From assembly GCF_021654335.1 (NCBI RefSeq), contig NZ_AP023423.1:1735001-1799000 (forward strand): 64,000 nt of DNA, written 5' to 3'. The notes below the pieces were generated by a model, which saw nothing but the letters and a program-made list of their open reading frames with translations, was not told the DNA's origin and searched no databases. A program made the translations under genes and the position numbers. The DNA comes from Sideroxyarcus emersonii. Lineage in GTDB: Bacteria > Pseudomonadota > Gammaproteobacteria > Burkholderiales > Gallionellaceae. Every line of letters starts with the position of its first letter. Within the stretch, counting starts at the first letter, position 1. Shown here piece after piece: positions 1-8,342 of the stretch.

Positions 1-1
1 G

Positions 2-1300
2 ATGGTCGATCAGTTCCTGCTGGCCCATCAAACCATGGGAGCCAATTACCGCAAGGGATTGCAGGCATTCAGGGAGAGCGGATACGACAGCAGGGTCGGC
101 GACAGGATGGTGAAGGGCATGGATCGCGCACCGACCGAATTATTGACCGGTGCAGCCAATCAGCTCAACGAACTGCGCCAGCAGGTCAGCGAGACCGTCA
201 TCGCACAGGGACACCGGGGCATCCACCTCAGCCTGTTCATCATCGCGGTGGTGATCGTGTTGACCACGGCCGCCTTCATCTGGATGGTCCATGTGGGGAT
301 CATCGCCCCGGCGCACAAGCTGGTTGAGGATATCTCCCACATCGCACAAGGCGATTTCTCGATCCCGGTAAAAAAATCCACCGACGATGAAATGGGCAAG
401 ATCGCCCATCACGTCGAACAATTGCGTCTCGATCTGGGGAAGATCATTGCCGAGATCAACCAGACCTGCACCAGGGTGGCAGAAGCCGCCTTGCAGCTTT
501 CCAATGCGGCAATTCAGGCTTCGGCCAGTTCCCATAGCCAGCACGAAGCCACCTCTTCCACCGCCGCCGCCATGCAGCAGATGGCCGTCAGCATCTCATC
601 CGTCGCCGACCATGCGGGCGAAGTGAAGAAAGTCTCCGAGCACAACCTGAAGCATGCCCAGAACGGCAACCAGAGCATGCTTGCCCTGAAAGCGGAGATC
701 GGGGCCATCGAGCGTACCGTCGGCAACATCGCCGCCTCGATCGAGAGTTTCGTGCAGAGTACTCAGGCGATCACGGCGATGACCAGCCGGGTCAAAGGAC
801 TGGCCGACCAGACCAACCTGCTCGCTTTGAATGCAGCCATCGAAGCGGCTCGTGCCGGCGAACAGGGGCGCGGGTTCGCGGTGGTGGCGGACGAGGTGCG
901 CAAGCTCGCCGAACAATCGGCCCAATCCGCCGAAGAGATCGACGCCATCACCAAAAACCTGTGCCAGCAATCGGAAGCCGCAGACAACGCCATCCGCAGC
1001 GGCCTGGAAGCCTTGCAGAACAGCAACGCTTGCCTGGAAACGGTCTTGTCCAGCCTGAATGCGACATCCCGTTCGGCCACTCAGGCAGCCAGCGGCGTAC
1101 AGGGGATCGAGGCATCGGTAAGGGAGCAGCTCGTCGCCAGCGACGATATCGCCAGAAACGTCGAACAGATCGCCAAGATGACCGAGGAGCAGGACATCGT
1201 CGCGACCGAGACCGCCAGGTCAGCCAGCACGCTGCAGGAACTGGCTGCTGCGATGAAGACCACGATCGACCGTTTCAAAACGGTTGCCATGGCAGGCTGA
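2..1300 (+). CDS. Methyl-accepting chemotaxis protein, 5' end cut by window
   Basis: This is the C-terminal 432 residues of a membrane chemotaxis receptor that would signal to CheA/CheW. What remains of the periplasmic part is helical, like a four-helix-bundle sensor. One transmembrane helix lies at about residues 74-96. A HAMP linker follows, and the signalling domain carries the highly conserved hairpin tip ([16 protein letters not shown], then [15 protein letters not shown]). The ATG at position 2 is probably internal, because no first transmembrane helix or full sensor precedes it. The ligand cannot be told from what is visible. Confidence 0.93.
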   Translation: MVDQFLLAHQTMGANYRKGLQAFRESGYDSRVGDRMVKGMDRAPTELLTGAANQLNELRQQVSETVIAQGHRGIHLSLFIIAVVIVLTTAAFIWMVHVGIIAPAHKLVEDISHIAQGDFSIPVKKSTDDEMGKIAHHVEQLRLDLGKIIAEINQTCTRVAEAALQLSNAAIQASASSHSQHEATSSTAAAMQQMAVSISSVADHAGEVKKVSEHNLKHAQNGNQSMLALKAEIGAIERTVGNIAASIESFVQSTQAITAMTSRVKGLADQTNLLALNAAIEAARAGEQGRGFAVVADEVRKLAEQSAQSAEEIDAITKNLCQQSEAADNAIRSGLEALQNSNACLETVLSSLNATSRSATQAASGVQGIEASVREQLVASDDIARNVEQIAKMTEEQDIVATETARSASTLQELAAAMKTTIDRFKTVAMAG

Positions 1301-1337
1301 ACGTCCAGGCATGCAGGATGGCGGGTAAACGACCCAG

Positions 1338-2225
1338 TTATGCCTGCTTCGCCATGCGCCTCAGCCACTGTTCGCCCCAGCGATGCAGGCACAAACCTGA
1401 CACGATGCTTGCCGTCCCCAGCCACACCTGCGGCGACACGGCTTCGTTATTCAATCCGTGCCCCAGCAGCAGAGCCATCACCGGCGTGATCAGCGTGATG
1501 AGCGCAATGCGGCCCGCCTCCATATGCTTGATCAGGTAATAGTACAGGGCGAAACCCAGCACCGAGCCAAACGTGCCAAGGTAGAGCGTCGCCGCCACGG
1601 CCCGTTCCGGTATTTCCGCGGGCACTTGCCCGTCGGCCAGCCACCAGGCTGCGAAAAACAACGGCAACGCCACCACCAATATTCCCAGCGTCATCGCCAG
1701 CGGCGGGCTGTCGTCGCCGATGCGCTTGAGCCACACCAGCCCCAGCGATTGCGACACCACCGCCAGGAACAGGGCGATCAGGCCGAGCGCAGAACCGGCG
1801 TGCAGATCCAGCCCGCCGCGGAACACCAGGAACAGGCCCAGCAGCCCCATCGCCATCCCGGCCAGCTTGCTCGCGGTGATCGCCTCTTCCTTCAGCCACA
1901 TCATCGCCCCCAGGCTGGTGATCAGCGGGGATAGCCCGAACAGCACCGCGATCATGCCGGAACTGACGAATTGGGACGACCAGTAGGTCAGCACCATCGC
2001 GCCAAACATGCTCAGCCCTCCCGCCAGATAGGCCTGCAGCGCCTTGCGGTGCAAGGGCACCGGAACGCGCCAGGCGGCCAGCAGGACAGCGCACAGCAGC
2101 GCACCAACAGTCATGCGCATGAATACCGCGAAGCTGAAGCCCACTCCCACTGCGCTCCATTTGATGGCGAGCGGCGTGGTGGACCAGATCAGGATGACCG
2201 AAACGAATGCGGCTGGCAGCGACAT
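1338..2225 (-). CDS. EamA/DMT-family inner-membrane transporter
   Basis: This is a 295-residue protein of about ten hydrophobic helices arranged as two EamA repeats, the drug/metabolite exporter family in the inner membrane. The substrate is unknown. I chose the start at 2225 because a GGGAGAG ribosome-binding site precedes it. The longer frame to 2291 would translate a dispersed repeat at 2263-2281, giving the tell-tale peptide SLRQAQGER, so it is unlikely to be coding. A terminator at 2302-2324 separates this gene from the amidotransferase upstream on the same strand. Confidence 0.88.
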   Translation of the reverse strand: MSLPAAFVSVILIWSTTPLAIKWSAVGVGFSFAVFMRMTVGALLCAVLLAAWRVPVPLHRKALQAYLAGGLSMFGAMVLTYWSSQFVSSGMIAVLFGLSPLITSLGAMMWLKEEAITASKLAGMAMGLLGLFLVFRGGLDLHAGSALGLIALFLAVVSQSLGLVWLKRIGDDSPPLAMTLGILVVALPLFFAAWWLADGQVPAEIPERAVAATLYLGTFGSVLGFALYYYLIKHMEAGRIALITLITPVMALLLGHGLNNEAVSPQVWLGTASIVSGLCLHRWGEQWLRRMAKQA

Positions 2226-2262
2226 GATGCTCTCCCGGGCTCGGTTCATACAGCTCCGTTCT

Positions 2263-2281
2263 CCCTGAGCCTGTCGAAGGG
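2263..2281. repeat. Dispersed intergenic repeat CCCTGAGCCTGTCGAAGGG
   Basis: This 19-base imperfect palindrome matches a short repeat common between genes in many proteobacterial genomes (core CCTTCGACAGGCTCAGG on the other strand). Only one clear copy is visible in this window. It lies between the EamA start codon and the terminator upstream. Confidence 0.6.
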
Positions 2282-2301
2282 AAACGGCCAAAAAACAAAA
2301 A

Positions 2302-2324
2302 GGCCACAGAGATCTTCTGTGGCC
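2302..2324 (-). terminator. Rho-independent terminator of the amidotransferase transcript
   Basis: A perfect 9-base-pair stem (GGCCACAGA/TCTGTGGCC) with a 5-base loop is followed on the minus strand by TTTTTG and further T residues. It lies about 140 bases past the stop codon of the amidotransferase gene, before the EamA gene. Confidence 0.8.
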
Positions 2325-2461
2325 TGATGAAAACTGCGAATACCAAACTGCCGCGTACTAGCTCTCCAGGCCACCCTGCGTGCGATGCCACGCCTTGCGC
2401 AGGAATGCGCACGGGCGGACTCGGACGTTGCGAATGGAATGCATGGAGTTCATGGGCCGGA

Positions 2462-4252
2462 TTATGCGGGTGCCGACGGATCGCCGTCAACGTTCGTTTG
2501 CAACCACCACTCCAGCAAGGCGAGATGCCACAGCTTGCTGCCCTGGATGCGGGTGAGGTGCGCCTCCGGATCGGCCAGCAGCTTCGCCACGTAGTCGCGC
2601 CGGAACAGGCCGCGCCGGATGCAGGCTTCCGAATCCAGCAGCTCGCGCATCCGGCCCAGGAACTCTCCGCGCACGTATTTGAGCGCCGGCACCGGGAAAT
2701 ATCCCTTGGGCCGGTCGATCACGGCATCGGGGATGAGGCCGCGTGCGATCGCCTTGAGCGGGAACTTACCGCCCTCCTTGAGTTTCAGCGAGGGCGGCAT
2801 ACGCGCCGCCAGCTCGACCAGTTCATGGTCGAGGAAGGGCACGCGCGCCTCCAGCCCCCAGGCCATGGTCATGTTGTCCACACGCTTGACCGGATCGTCC
2901 ACCATCAGCGCGGTCACATCCAGCCGCAACACTTCATCGAGGAACTCGTCCGCCTGCGGCAGCGCCAGCTCGCGCTCCACCCATTCGGCGGTCACGTCCG
3001 GCACGGCATAGTCATCCGTCACCATCGCCAGAAATTCGCTGTGGTCGCGGTCGAAATAATGCTGCGAGAAACGTGCCAGCGGCGTGCCGCTCGCCGCCTC
3101 CATGCGCGGATACCAGAAGTAGCCGCCGAACACCTCGTCCGCCCCCTGCCCCGCCAGCACCACCTTCACCTCTTCCGCCACCTTCTCGCCGAGCAGGTAG
3201 AACGCGGTCACGTCGTAACTCGGCATCGGCTCCGACATCTGCGCGATGGCCTCCGGCAGGCGTTTCAGCACTTCGCTGTTGGGCAAGGCGAACTTGTGGT
3301 GACGCGTGTTGAAATGCCCGGCGACCAGATCGGAATACTGGAATTCGTCCGCCAGCTCGCCCGCCACCTCCTCGAAGCCGATGGAAAAGGTATTCAGGTC
3401 ATCCACATGATCGGCCAGCAATCCCACCAGCAGGCTCGAATCCAGCCCGCCTGAAAGCAGCACTCCCACCGGCACATCGGAAGCCAGGCGATGCCGCTCC
3501 ACCGCACGGACCAGCACGGCGCGGGTAGCTGCCAGCCAGTCCTGCTCGGAAAGCGCCTGCTGCGGCCGCGTCGCTTCCAGCGACCAGTAGCGCTGCAGCT
3601 TGACCTCGCCCGATGCGCTGAACGTCATGGTGTGTGCTGGCGGAAGCTTCTTCACCCCGCGCAAGATGGTGCGCGGTGCAGGCACCACGCTGTGCAACGT
3701 GAAGTGGTGATGCAAGGCCACCGGATCGAGGCTCTTGTCCACTCCCCCGGCCGCAAGCAATGCCTGCAGCGTGGAGGCGAAGCGCAGGCGCACACCGTCC
3801 AGCGTGTAGTACAGCGGCTTGATGCCGAGACGGTCGCGCGCCATGAACAGCGTCTTGTCGCGCATGTCCCAGAGCGCGAACGCGAACATGCCGCTGAAAC
3901 GCTGCACGCAACGCTCGCCCCAGGCGTGGTAAGACTTGAGTATCACTTCGGTGTCGCCTTCGGAGAAGAAGTCGTAGCCCATCTCCACCAATTCGGCGCG
4001 CAGCTCCTTGTAGTTGTAGATCGTACCGTTGAACACCAATGCCAGGCGCAGGTCGTCATCCACCATCGGCTGGTCGGCATGCGCGGAAAGATCGATGATC
4101 GACAGTCGGCGATGGCCGAATACCACCGCACCGCCATTGAAATGCCCCTCGTGATCCGGCCCGCGCCGCGCCAGTTTCGCCGTCATGCGCTTCAGCGCCT
4201 CCATATCGGGCGTCGATCGGTCGAAACGCAATTCACCACAAATGCCGCACAT
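2462..4252 (-). CDS. Asparagine synthetase-type amidotransferase, probably N-acetylglutaminylglutamine amidotransferase
   Basis: A class II glutaminase domain starts with the nucleophile Cys2 (MCGICGELRF), with the RRL motif near 48-50 and FNG at 74-76. It is followed by an ATP-pyrophosphatase synthetase domain with SGGLDSS at 267-273. The 596-residue length and the segments DEFQYSDLVAGH, VDDPVKRVDNMTMAWGLEARVPFLD and DRPKGYFPVP resemble the enzyme that amidates the dipeptide osmolyte N-acetylglutaminylglutamine rather than biosynthetic AsnB. The usual partner, the GNAT/ATP-grasp dipeptide synthetase, is not adjacent, so the substrate is inference. The gene is divergent from an MFS transporter, 79 bases away. 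Confidence 0.85.
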   Translation of the reverse strand: MCGICGELRFDRSTPDMEALKRMTAKLARRGPDHEGHFNGGAVVFGHRRLSIIDLSAHADQPMVDDDLRLALVFNGTIYNYKELRAELVEMGYDFFSEGDTEVILKSYHAWGERCVQRFSGMFAFALWDMRDKTLFMARDRLGIKPLYYTLDGVRLRFASTLQALLAAGGVDKSLDPVALHHHFTLHSVVPAPRTILRGVKKLPPAHTMTFSASGEVKLQRYWSLEATRPQQALSEQDWLAATRAVLVRAVERHRLASDVPVGVLLSGGLDSSLLVGLLADHVDDLNTFSIGFEEVAGELADEFQYSDLVAGHFNTRHHKFALPNSEVLKRLPEAIAQMSEPMPSYDVTAFYLLGEKVAEEVKVVLAGQGADEVFGGYFWYPRMEAASGTPLARFSQHYFDRDHSEFLAMVTDDYAVPDVTAEWVERELALPQADEFLDEVLRLDVTALMVDDPVKRVDNMTMAWGLEARVPFLDHELVELAARMPPSLKLKEGGKFPLKAIARGLIPDAVIDRPKGYFPVPALKYVRGEFLGRMRELLDSEACIRRGLFRRDYVAKLLADPEAHLTRIQGSKLWHLALLEWWLQTNVDGDPSAPA

Positions 4253-4331
4253 GCAGAACTCCAGTCGATTCGGATGCCGGATTATCGCCTACCCTCGGAG
4301 CATTTGGGCGAACCCTGTTAAAATCCGCGCA

Positions 4332-5567
4332 ATGCACAGCCATCTTACCCCGCAGCACGAAAAGTATTTCCTGCTCACCCTCGCGGGCATCCAGTTCAGC
4401 CACATCCTCGATTTCATGATCATGATGCCGCTCGGTCCGGTCCTGATCAGGGAGTTCGGCATCGGCACGCACGAATTCGGCCTGCTGGTCGCCTCGTACA
4501 GTTTCAGCGCCGCCATCTCGGGCCTGCTCGGTGCCACGTTCGTCGACCGTTTCGAGCGCAAGCGCCTTTTGCTGGTGATGTTCGCCCTGTTCGGCCTGGC
4601 AACGCTGGCATGCGCCATCGCCCCTGGCTACCTCACCCTGCTGATCGCCCGCGGCCTGGCCGGCGCGTTCGGCGGCGTCATGGGAGCGCTGGTGCAGACC
4701 ATGGTGGGCGACACCATCCCCTTCGCCCGCCGCGCCAAGGCCAGCGGCACGGTGTCGGCCGCCTTTTCCATCTCCACCGTTGCCGGAGTGCCGCTGTCGC
4801 TGTGGCTGGCCAACCACCTGCAGTGGCGCGCGCCGTTCGTGTTCATCGCGGCGCTGGTCATCCTGTTCATTTTCGTCGGCATGCGCGTGCTGCCCGAACT
4901 GCGCCATCACATCAGCGCCGAAAAGCGCGCGCATCCTTTCTCCGCGATGTTCGAGGTGCTGCGCGACACCAACCACCTGCGTGCGCTGCTCTTTTCTGCA
5001 CTGATCATCTTTTCCGGCTTCACCGTGATCCCCTACATCACGGTCTATGCGGTAGGCAACGTCGGCATCGCGCTGCAGGAAATCCCGCTGGTCTACCTCG
5101 TCGGCGGCGGTGCGACCTTCTTCACCGCGCGCCTGATCGGGCACTGGGCCGATGTCCGCGGCAAGGTCAGGGTCTATCGTCTGCTGGCCTTTGCCGCATT
5201 GCTGCCGCTGCTGGTGGTGACACATATCGGCGCAGCCCCGCTGTGGCTGTGGCTCATCGCCACCACCGCCTTTTTCGTGCTGATATCGGGGCGCATGATC
5301 CCGGCGATGACCATCATCACGTCGGCGGCACAACCCAAACTGCGCGGCACCTTCATGTCGCTCAACGCCACGGTGCAGTCGCTGGCCATGGGACTCGCCA
5401 CCACCCTGGCCGGCTTCATCATCACCCAGAACGGCGATGGCGCCATCGTGCATTACCAGTCGGTAGGTTATGTGGCGATGGCCGCCAACCTGCTGGCGAT
5501 CTGGTTCGTTTCGCGCATCGTCATGCACGACCAGCACCCGAACCTGCCCGACGTCGCCCCGAAATAA
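4332..5567 (+). CDS. MFS transporter
   Basis: This is a 411-residue major facilitator with about twelve membrane helices, of the sugar-efflux/drug:H+ antiporter type. The conserved loop 2-3 motif appears as GATFVDRFERKRLL, and a typical helix-4 region follows (ARGLAGAFGGVMGALVQ). I took the ATG at 4332 because the protein then starts just before the first helix, as is usual; the frame is open further upstream to 4185. The substrate is unknown. It is divergent from the amidotransferase, and export or uptake of a related small molecule is possible but not shown. Confidence 0.87.
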   Translation: MHSHLTPQHEKYFLLTLAGIQFSHILDFMIMMPLGPVLIREFGIGTHEFGLLVASYSFSAAISGLLGATFVDRFERKRLLLVMFALFGLATLACAIAPGYLTLLIARGLAGAFGGVMGALVQTMVGDTIPFARRAKASGTVSAAFSISTVAGVPLSLWLANHLQWRAPFVFIAALVILFIFVGMRVLPELRHHISAEKRAHPFSAMFEVLRDTNHLRALLFSALIIFSGFTVIPYITVYAVGNVGIALQEIPLVYLVGGGATFFTARLIGHWADVRGKVRVYRLLAFAALLPLLVVTHIGAAPLWLWLIATTAFFVLISGRMIPAMTIITSAAQPKLRGTFMSLNATVQSLAMGLATTLAGFIITQNGDGAIVHYQSVGYVAMAANLLAIWFVSRIVMHDQHPNLPDVAPK

Positions 5568-5633
5568 GGACAGGCCATTTTCGTTTAGACTATCTGCGCG
5601 TTTTCCCTCCATCTCTACCCACAGGAGCTCATC

Positions 5634-6230
5634 ATGTCCGGCACCCCCTTGAACCAGGCAGCATTCGACCAGTTGTTCCTCGATGCACATACCCACAACG
5701 CATGGCAGGACAAGCCGGTCGCGGACGAACTGCTGCATCGCCTCTACGACACCTTGCGCATGGCGCCCACCTCGATGAACTGCAGCCCGGCGCGCATCGT
5801 GTTCGTCAAATCGAAGGCGGCAAAGGAAAAACTCATGCCGGCCCTGATGGAAGGCAACCGCGCCAAGACCATGGCCGCGCCGGTCACCGCCATCATCGGC
5901 CACGACACCCGCTTTTACGACAACCTGCCCAAACTGTTCCCGCCCATCCCAGGTGCGCGCGACATGTTCGCCGGCAACGCCGCGCTGGCCGATATCACGG
6001 CCTTCCGCAACGGCACCCTGCAAGGCGCTTACCTGATCCTCGCCGCACGCGCACTGGGCCTGGATTGCGGCCCGATGTCGGGCTTCGACAATGCCGCCAT
6101 CGACCAGCAGTTTTTCGCCGGCACGAACGTGAGATCCAATTTCATCTGCAACCTCGGCTATGGCGATCCCAAGGGCGTCTATCCGCGCAACGTGCGGCTG
6201 GAATTTGCCGAAGCCTGCAGCATCGCCTGA
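5634..6230 (+). CDS. Nitroreductase-family protein, RutE/malonic semialdehyde reductase-like
   Basis: This 198-residue protein has the nitroreductase fold, binding FMN with NAD(P)H as donor. Motifs typical of the RutE/HadB subgroup are visible: LRMAPTSMNCSPARIVFV near the N-terminus, LQGAYLILAARALGLDCGPMSGF in the middle and NFICNLGYGDP near the end. RutE reduces malonic semialdehyde to 3-hydroxypropanoate in pyrimidine breakdown, but no other rut gene is nearby, so the substrate is uncertain. A CAGGAG ribosome-binding site precedes the ATG. The next gene, rsuA, starts 16 bases downstream and is probably co-transcribed. Confidence 0.85.
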   Translation: MSGTPLNQAAFDQLFLDAHTHNAWQDKPVADELLHRLYDTLRMAPTSMNCSPARIVFVKSKAAKEKLMPALMEGNRAKTMAAPVTAIIGHDTRFYDNLPKLFPPIPGARDMFAGNAALADITAFRNGTLQGAYLILAARALGLDCGPMSGFDNAAIDQQFFAGTNVRSNFICNLGYGDPKGVYPRNVRLEFAEACSIA

Positions 6231-6246
6231 GCACGGCCGTCCGGCG

Positions 6247-6978
6247 ATGAGCAAGCTCCCGCTCGACCGCGTCCTGCAATCGCAGGGCTTCGGCACACGC
6301 AAATGGTGCCGCGAACTGATCGAGGACGGCGACGTCGCCATCGGCGGGGAGACGATCACCGACAGTCGCGCCGTGGTCGAGACCGACGGCCTCGAGTTCA
6401 GCGTGTACGGCGAGCCATGGACGTATCGCGAACATGTGTACATCGCACTGAACAAGCCCGCCGGCTACGAATGTTCGCGCAAACCCAGCCATCACCCCGG
6501 CGTGCTTTCGCTGCTGCCGGAACAGTTCGCCTTGCGCGACGTGCAGCCGGTGGGGCGTCTCGATCACGACACCACCGGGCTGTTGCTGATGTCGGATGAC
6601 GGCGCCTTCATCCATGCCCAGTCCTCGCCCAGGCGCCACATCCCCAAGGTCTACGTTGCCAGCACGCACGATCCGGTGACGCCGCAACTGGTCAGGCAAC
6701 TGATGGACGGCGTGAAGCTGCACGACGAACCGGCGCCGCTGGCGGCGGTCGTCTGCGACATGCTGGATACGCACCGGCTGATGATCGTGCTGGAGCAGGG
6801 AAAATACCACCAGGTGAAGCGCATGCTGGCGGCAGCCGGCAACCACTGCACAACATTGTGCCGCATCCGGATCGGCCAGCTCGGGCTCGACGCGCTGGGA
6901 TTGGCGGAGGGTGAGTGGTGCTACCTGGAAGGAAAGCAGCTGGACTTGCTGGCGGGCGAGCGAAACGACCGCGGTTAG
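6247..6978 (+). CDS. rsuA: 16S rRNA pseudouridine(516) synthase RsuA
   Basis: The 243-residue protein has an N-terminal S4 RNA-binding domain (LDRVLQSQGFGTRKWCRELIEDGDVAIGG) and the RsuA/RluB catalytic motif GRLDHDTTGLLL, whose first Asp is the catalytic residue. GKYHQVKRMLAAAGNHCTTLCRIRIG is the typical C-terminal signature. It isomerises a uridine in small-subunit rRNA. Assignment to RsuA rather than a close paralogue rests on length and overall form. The gene ends tail-to-tail with a 3-base overlap with the convergent envelope-protein gene. Confidence 0.88.
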   Translation: MSKLPLDRVLQSQGFGTRKWCRELIEDGDVAIGGETITDSRAVVETDGLEFSVYGEPWTYREHVYIALNKPAGYECSRKPSHHPGVLSLLPEQFALRDVQPVGRLDHDTTGLLLMSDDGAFIHAQSSPRRHIPKVYVASTHDPVTPQLVRQLMDGVKLHDEPAPLAAVVCDMLDTHRLMIVLEQGKYHQVKRMLAAAGNHCTTLCRIRIGQLGLDALGLAEGEWCYLEGKQLDLLAGERNDRG

Positions 6979-7742
6979 TCGAAGGGAAAACCGATGATCG
7001 CCTTCATCACCCAGGTGTCGGTGGCATTCACGAAACCGCGACCGATACCGAAATTCACATCGAAGCCGCCCTTCTCCATATCGGCCACGGCATACAGCGT
7101 ATGCCCGAACTGGTTGCCCGGCGGCAGGTGGCTCAACGAACCGTATGTCCCGTAATACTCGAACCCGCTGCGCACCCCGTCGCCCACGCTGCGTGTCAGC
7201 TTGAATGCGGGCTCGAAGTGCGGCTGACGGCTCACATTCGCTGCCAGCCCCATGTTCAGGATGGGATTGAAACTCACCAGCCATTTCGCATCGCGATAGC
7301 CGATGATCGGCCGGAGTTCCATCCCTGAGATGCTGTCGGAGGTGCGCAAGGTATCGCGGCCGACTTCCACGTTCAGGCCATAGAACATGTCGTCGTCGTG
7401 TTTGGGCGCGATATATTTCAGCCGCAAACGCAACGCGTTGAGGAAAGTGTAACCGCCCGGCGTGGTGGCCAGAGGCACGTACAGCCCTGCCTCCAGGGTG
7501 TCCGAGATGCCGTAGGAGAATTCGGGAGTGACCTGCGCCACGTGGTTCGTGACCATTTCCCCCGGATAGGCCGGGGTCTGCGTTCCCTTGAGGACGTAAT
7601 TCAGGTGCTGCTCCAGGCCGAACTTGCCCGGAGCATTCATCTCGTCGGTGTAGACCTGTATCTCGTCCGGCGCCGCAAAGGCGGCAAATCCGCGCAACGC
7701 GCAGATCGCCAGCAACCCGAAACGCAGGTAGTTCCGCACCAA
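6975..7742 (-). CDS. Secreted beta-rich envelope protein of unknown function
   Basis: I do not recognise a named family. The protein is about 255 residues with a signal peptide (hydrophobic run LRFGLLAICALRGFAAFA, cleavage likely before APDE). The rest alternates aromatic and polar residues as in an outer-membrane beta-barrel, and it ends in GFPFD. There is no ATG: the frame opens with TTG at 7742 or GTG at 7739, four to seven bases after the tusE stop, so translation is probably coupled to tusE. Confidence 0.7.
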   Translation of the reverse strand: MVRNYLRFGLLAICALRGFAAFAAPDEIQVYTDEMNAPGKFGLEQHLNYVLKGTQTPAYPGEMVTNHVAQVTPEFSYGISDTLEAGLYVPLATTPGGYTFLNALRLRLKYIAPKHDDDMFYGLNVEVGRDTLRTSDSISGMELRPIIGYRDAKWLVSFNPILNMGLAANVSRQPHFEPAFKLTRSVGDGVRSGFEYYGTYGSLSHLPPGNQFGHTLYAVADMEKGGFDVNFGIGRGFVNATDTWVMKAIIGFPFD

Positions 7743-7746
7743 CCGG

Positions 7747-8040
7747 TTAGACGCAACCGGTCGGCTTGGGCATGCCGCCGTATTTGGTGATCGGTTTCAT
7801 CGGCCCGGTCATCCACAGGTCGAACACATCCTTCTGATCTTCCTCGATGTATTTGGCGAACTTGCGGATCGGCGGCACCGACGCGAACTCTTCGTAATAT
7901 TCGCGTGCCTTCAGGATCTGCTGCCACTTCTTGTCATTCAGCTCAAAGCCGTCCGCCTCGGCCATCGCACGACCGATCTCTTCCGTCCAGTCGCTCATGT
8001 CGACAAGATAACCATCACCATCGCGTTGCGGGATTTGCAT
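7747..8040 (-). CDS. tusE: TusE/DsrC-family sulfur-relay protein
   Basis: This 97-residue small acidic protein ends in GMPKPTGCV, with the conserved penultimate cysteine (Cys96) that carries persulfide in this family. The second cysteine that marks true DsrC of dissimilatory sulfite reductase, eleven residues upstream, is replaced by Thr85. That points to TusE (tRNA 2-thiouridine sulfur transfer) or a related paralogue rather than DsrC. AAAGGTG precedes the ATG. The envelope-protein gene follows within a few bases. Confidence 0.86.
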   Translation of the reverse strand: MQIPQRDGDGYLVDMSDWTEEIGRAMAEADGFELNDKKWQQILKAREYYEEFASVPPIRKFAKYIEEDQKDVFDLWMTGPMKPITKYGGMPKPTGCV

Positions 8041-8230
8041 GATCTACACCTTTCAGCTTATGTAAGTGGCACGCATTAAACTATACCCGAGTATTTTAGG
8101 CAACTACTCCGAAGGGGGATGCGCAAGGAGTATAAACCAGCCCAAAATCGGGCTGCAAAAAACCGGCTCATGCGGACCGGCGCCATCCGCACTATGCCAG
8201 AACCCACGGATCGACAGATCAAATCTTCGT

Positions 8231-8257
8231 TAAAGACAACAGGGTTTATGCCGATAG
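8231..8257 (+). promoter_or_regulatory. Sigma-28 (FliA) promoter of the chemotaxis receptor
   Basis: TAAAGACA (8231-8238) and GCCGATAG (8250-8257) are separated by exactly 11 bases. The known flagellar sigma-28 consensus is TAAAGTTT-N11-GCCGATAA; the TAAAG core is intact and the -10 matches seven of eight. It sits 85 bases before the receptor's first ATG. The rest of the gap 8041-8342 holds only short unsupported reading frames and a weak hairpin (CAGCCC/GGGCTG near 8141). Confidence 0.72.
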
Positions 8258-8342
8258 CCACAGGACAAGGATCGCCCGCCGAGAAAGCGGGTCGCGATTC
8301 AGGCAGGCAGTCGCACCGACGGCCGCATATCAATTTCAGGGA

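Noticed and set aside
4233..6455. A 740-codon minus-strand frame opposite the MFS and nitroreductase genes
   Set aside because: The translation is His/Arg/Gly/Gln-rich without domains, typical of an antisense shadow in GC-rich DNA.
7747..8040. True DsrC of dissimilatory sulfur metabolism
   Set aside because: The second conserved cysteine is Thr85 and no dsr gene is nearby; TusE-type fits better.
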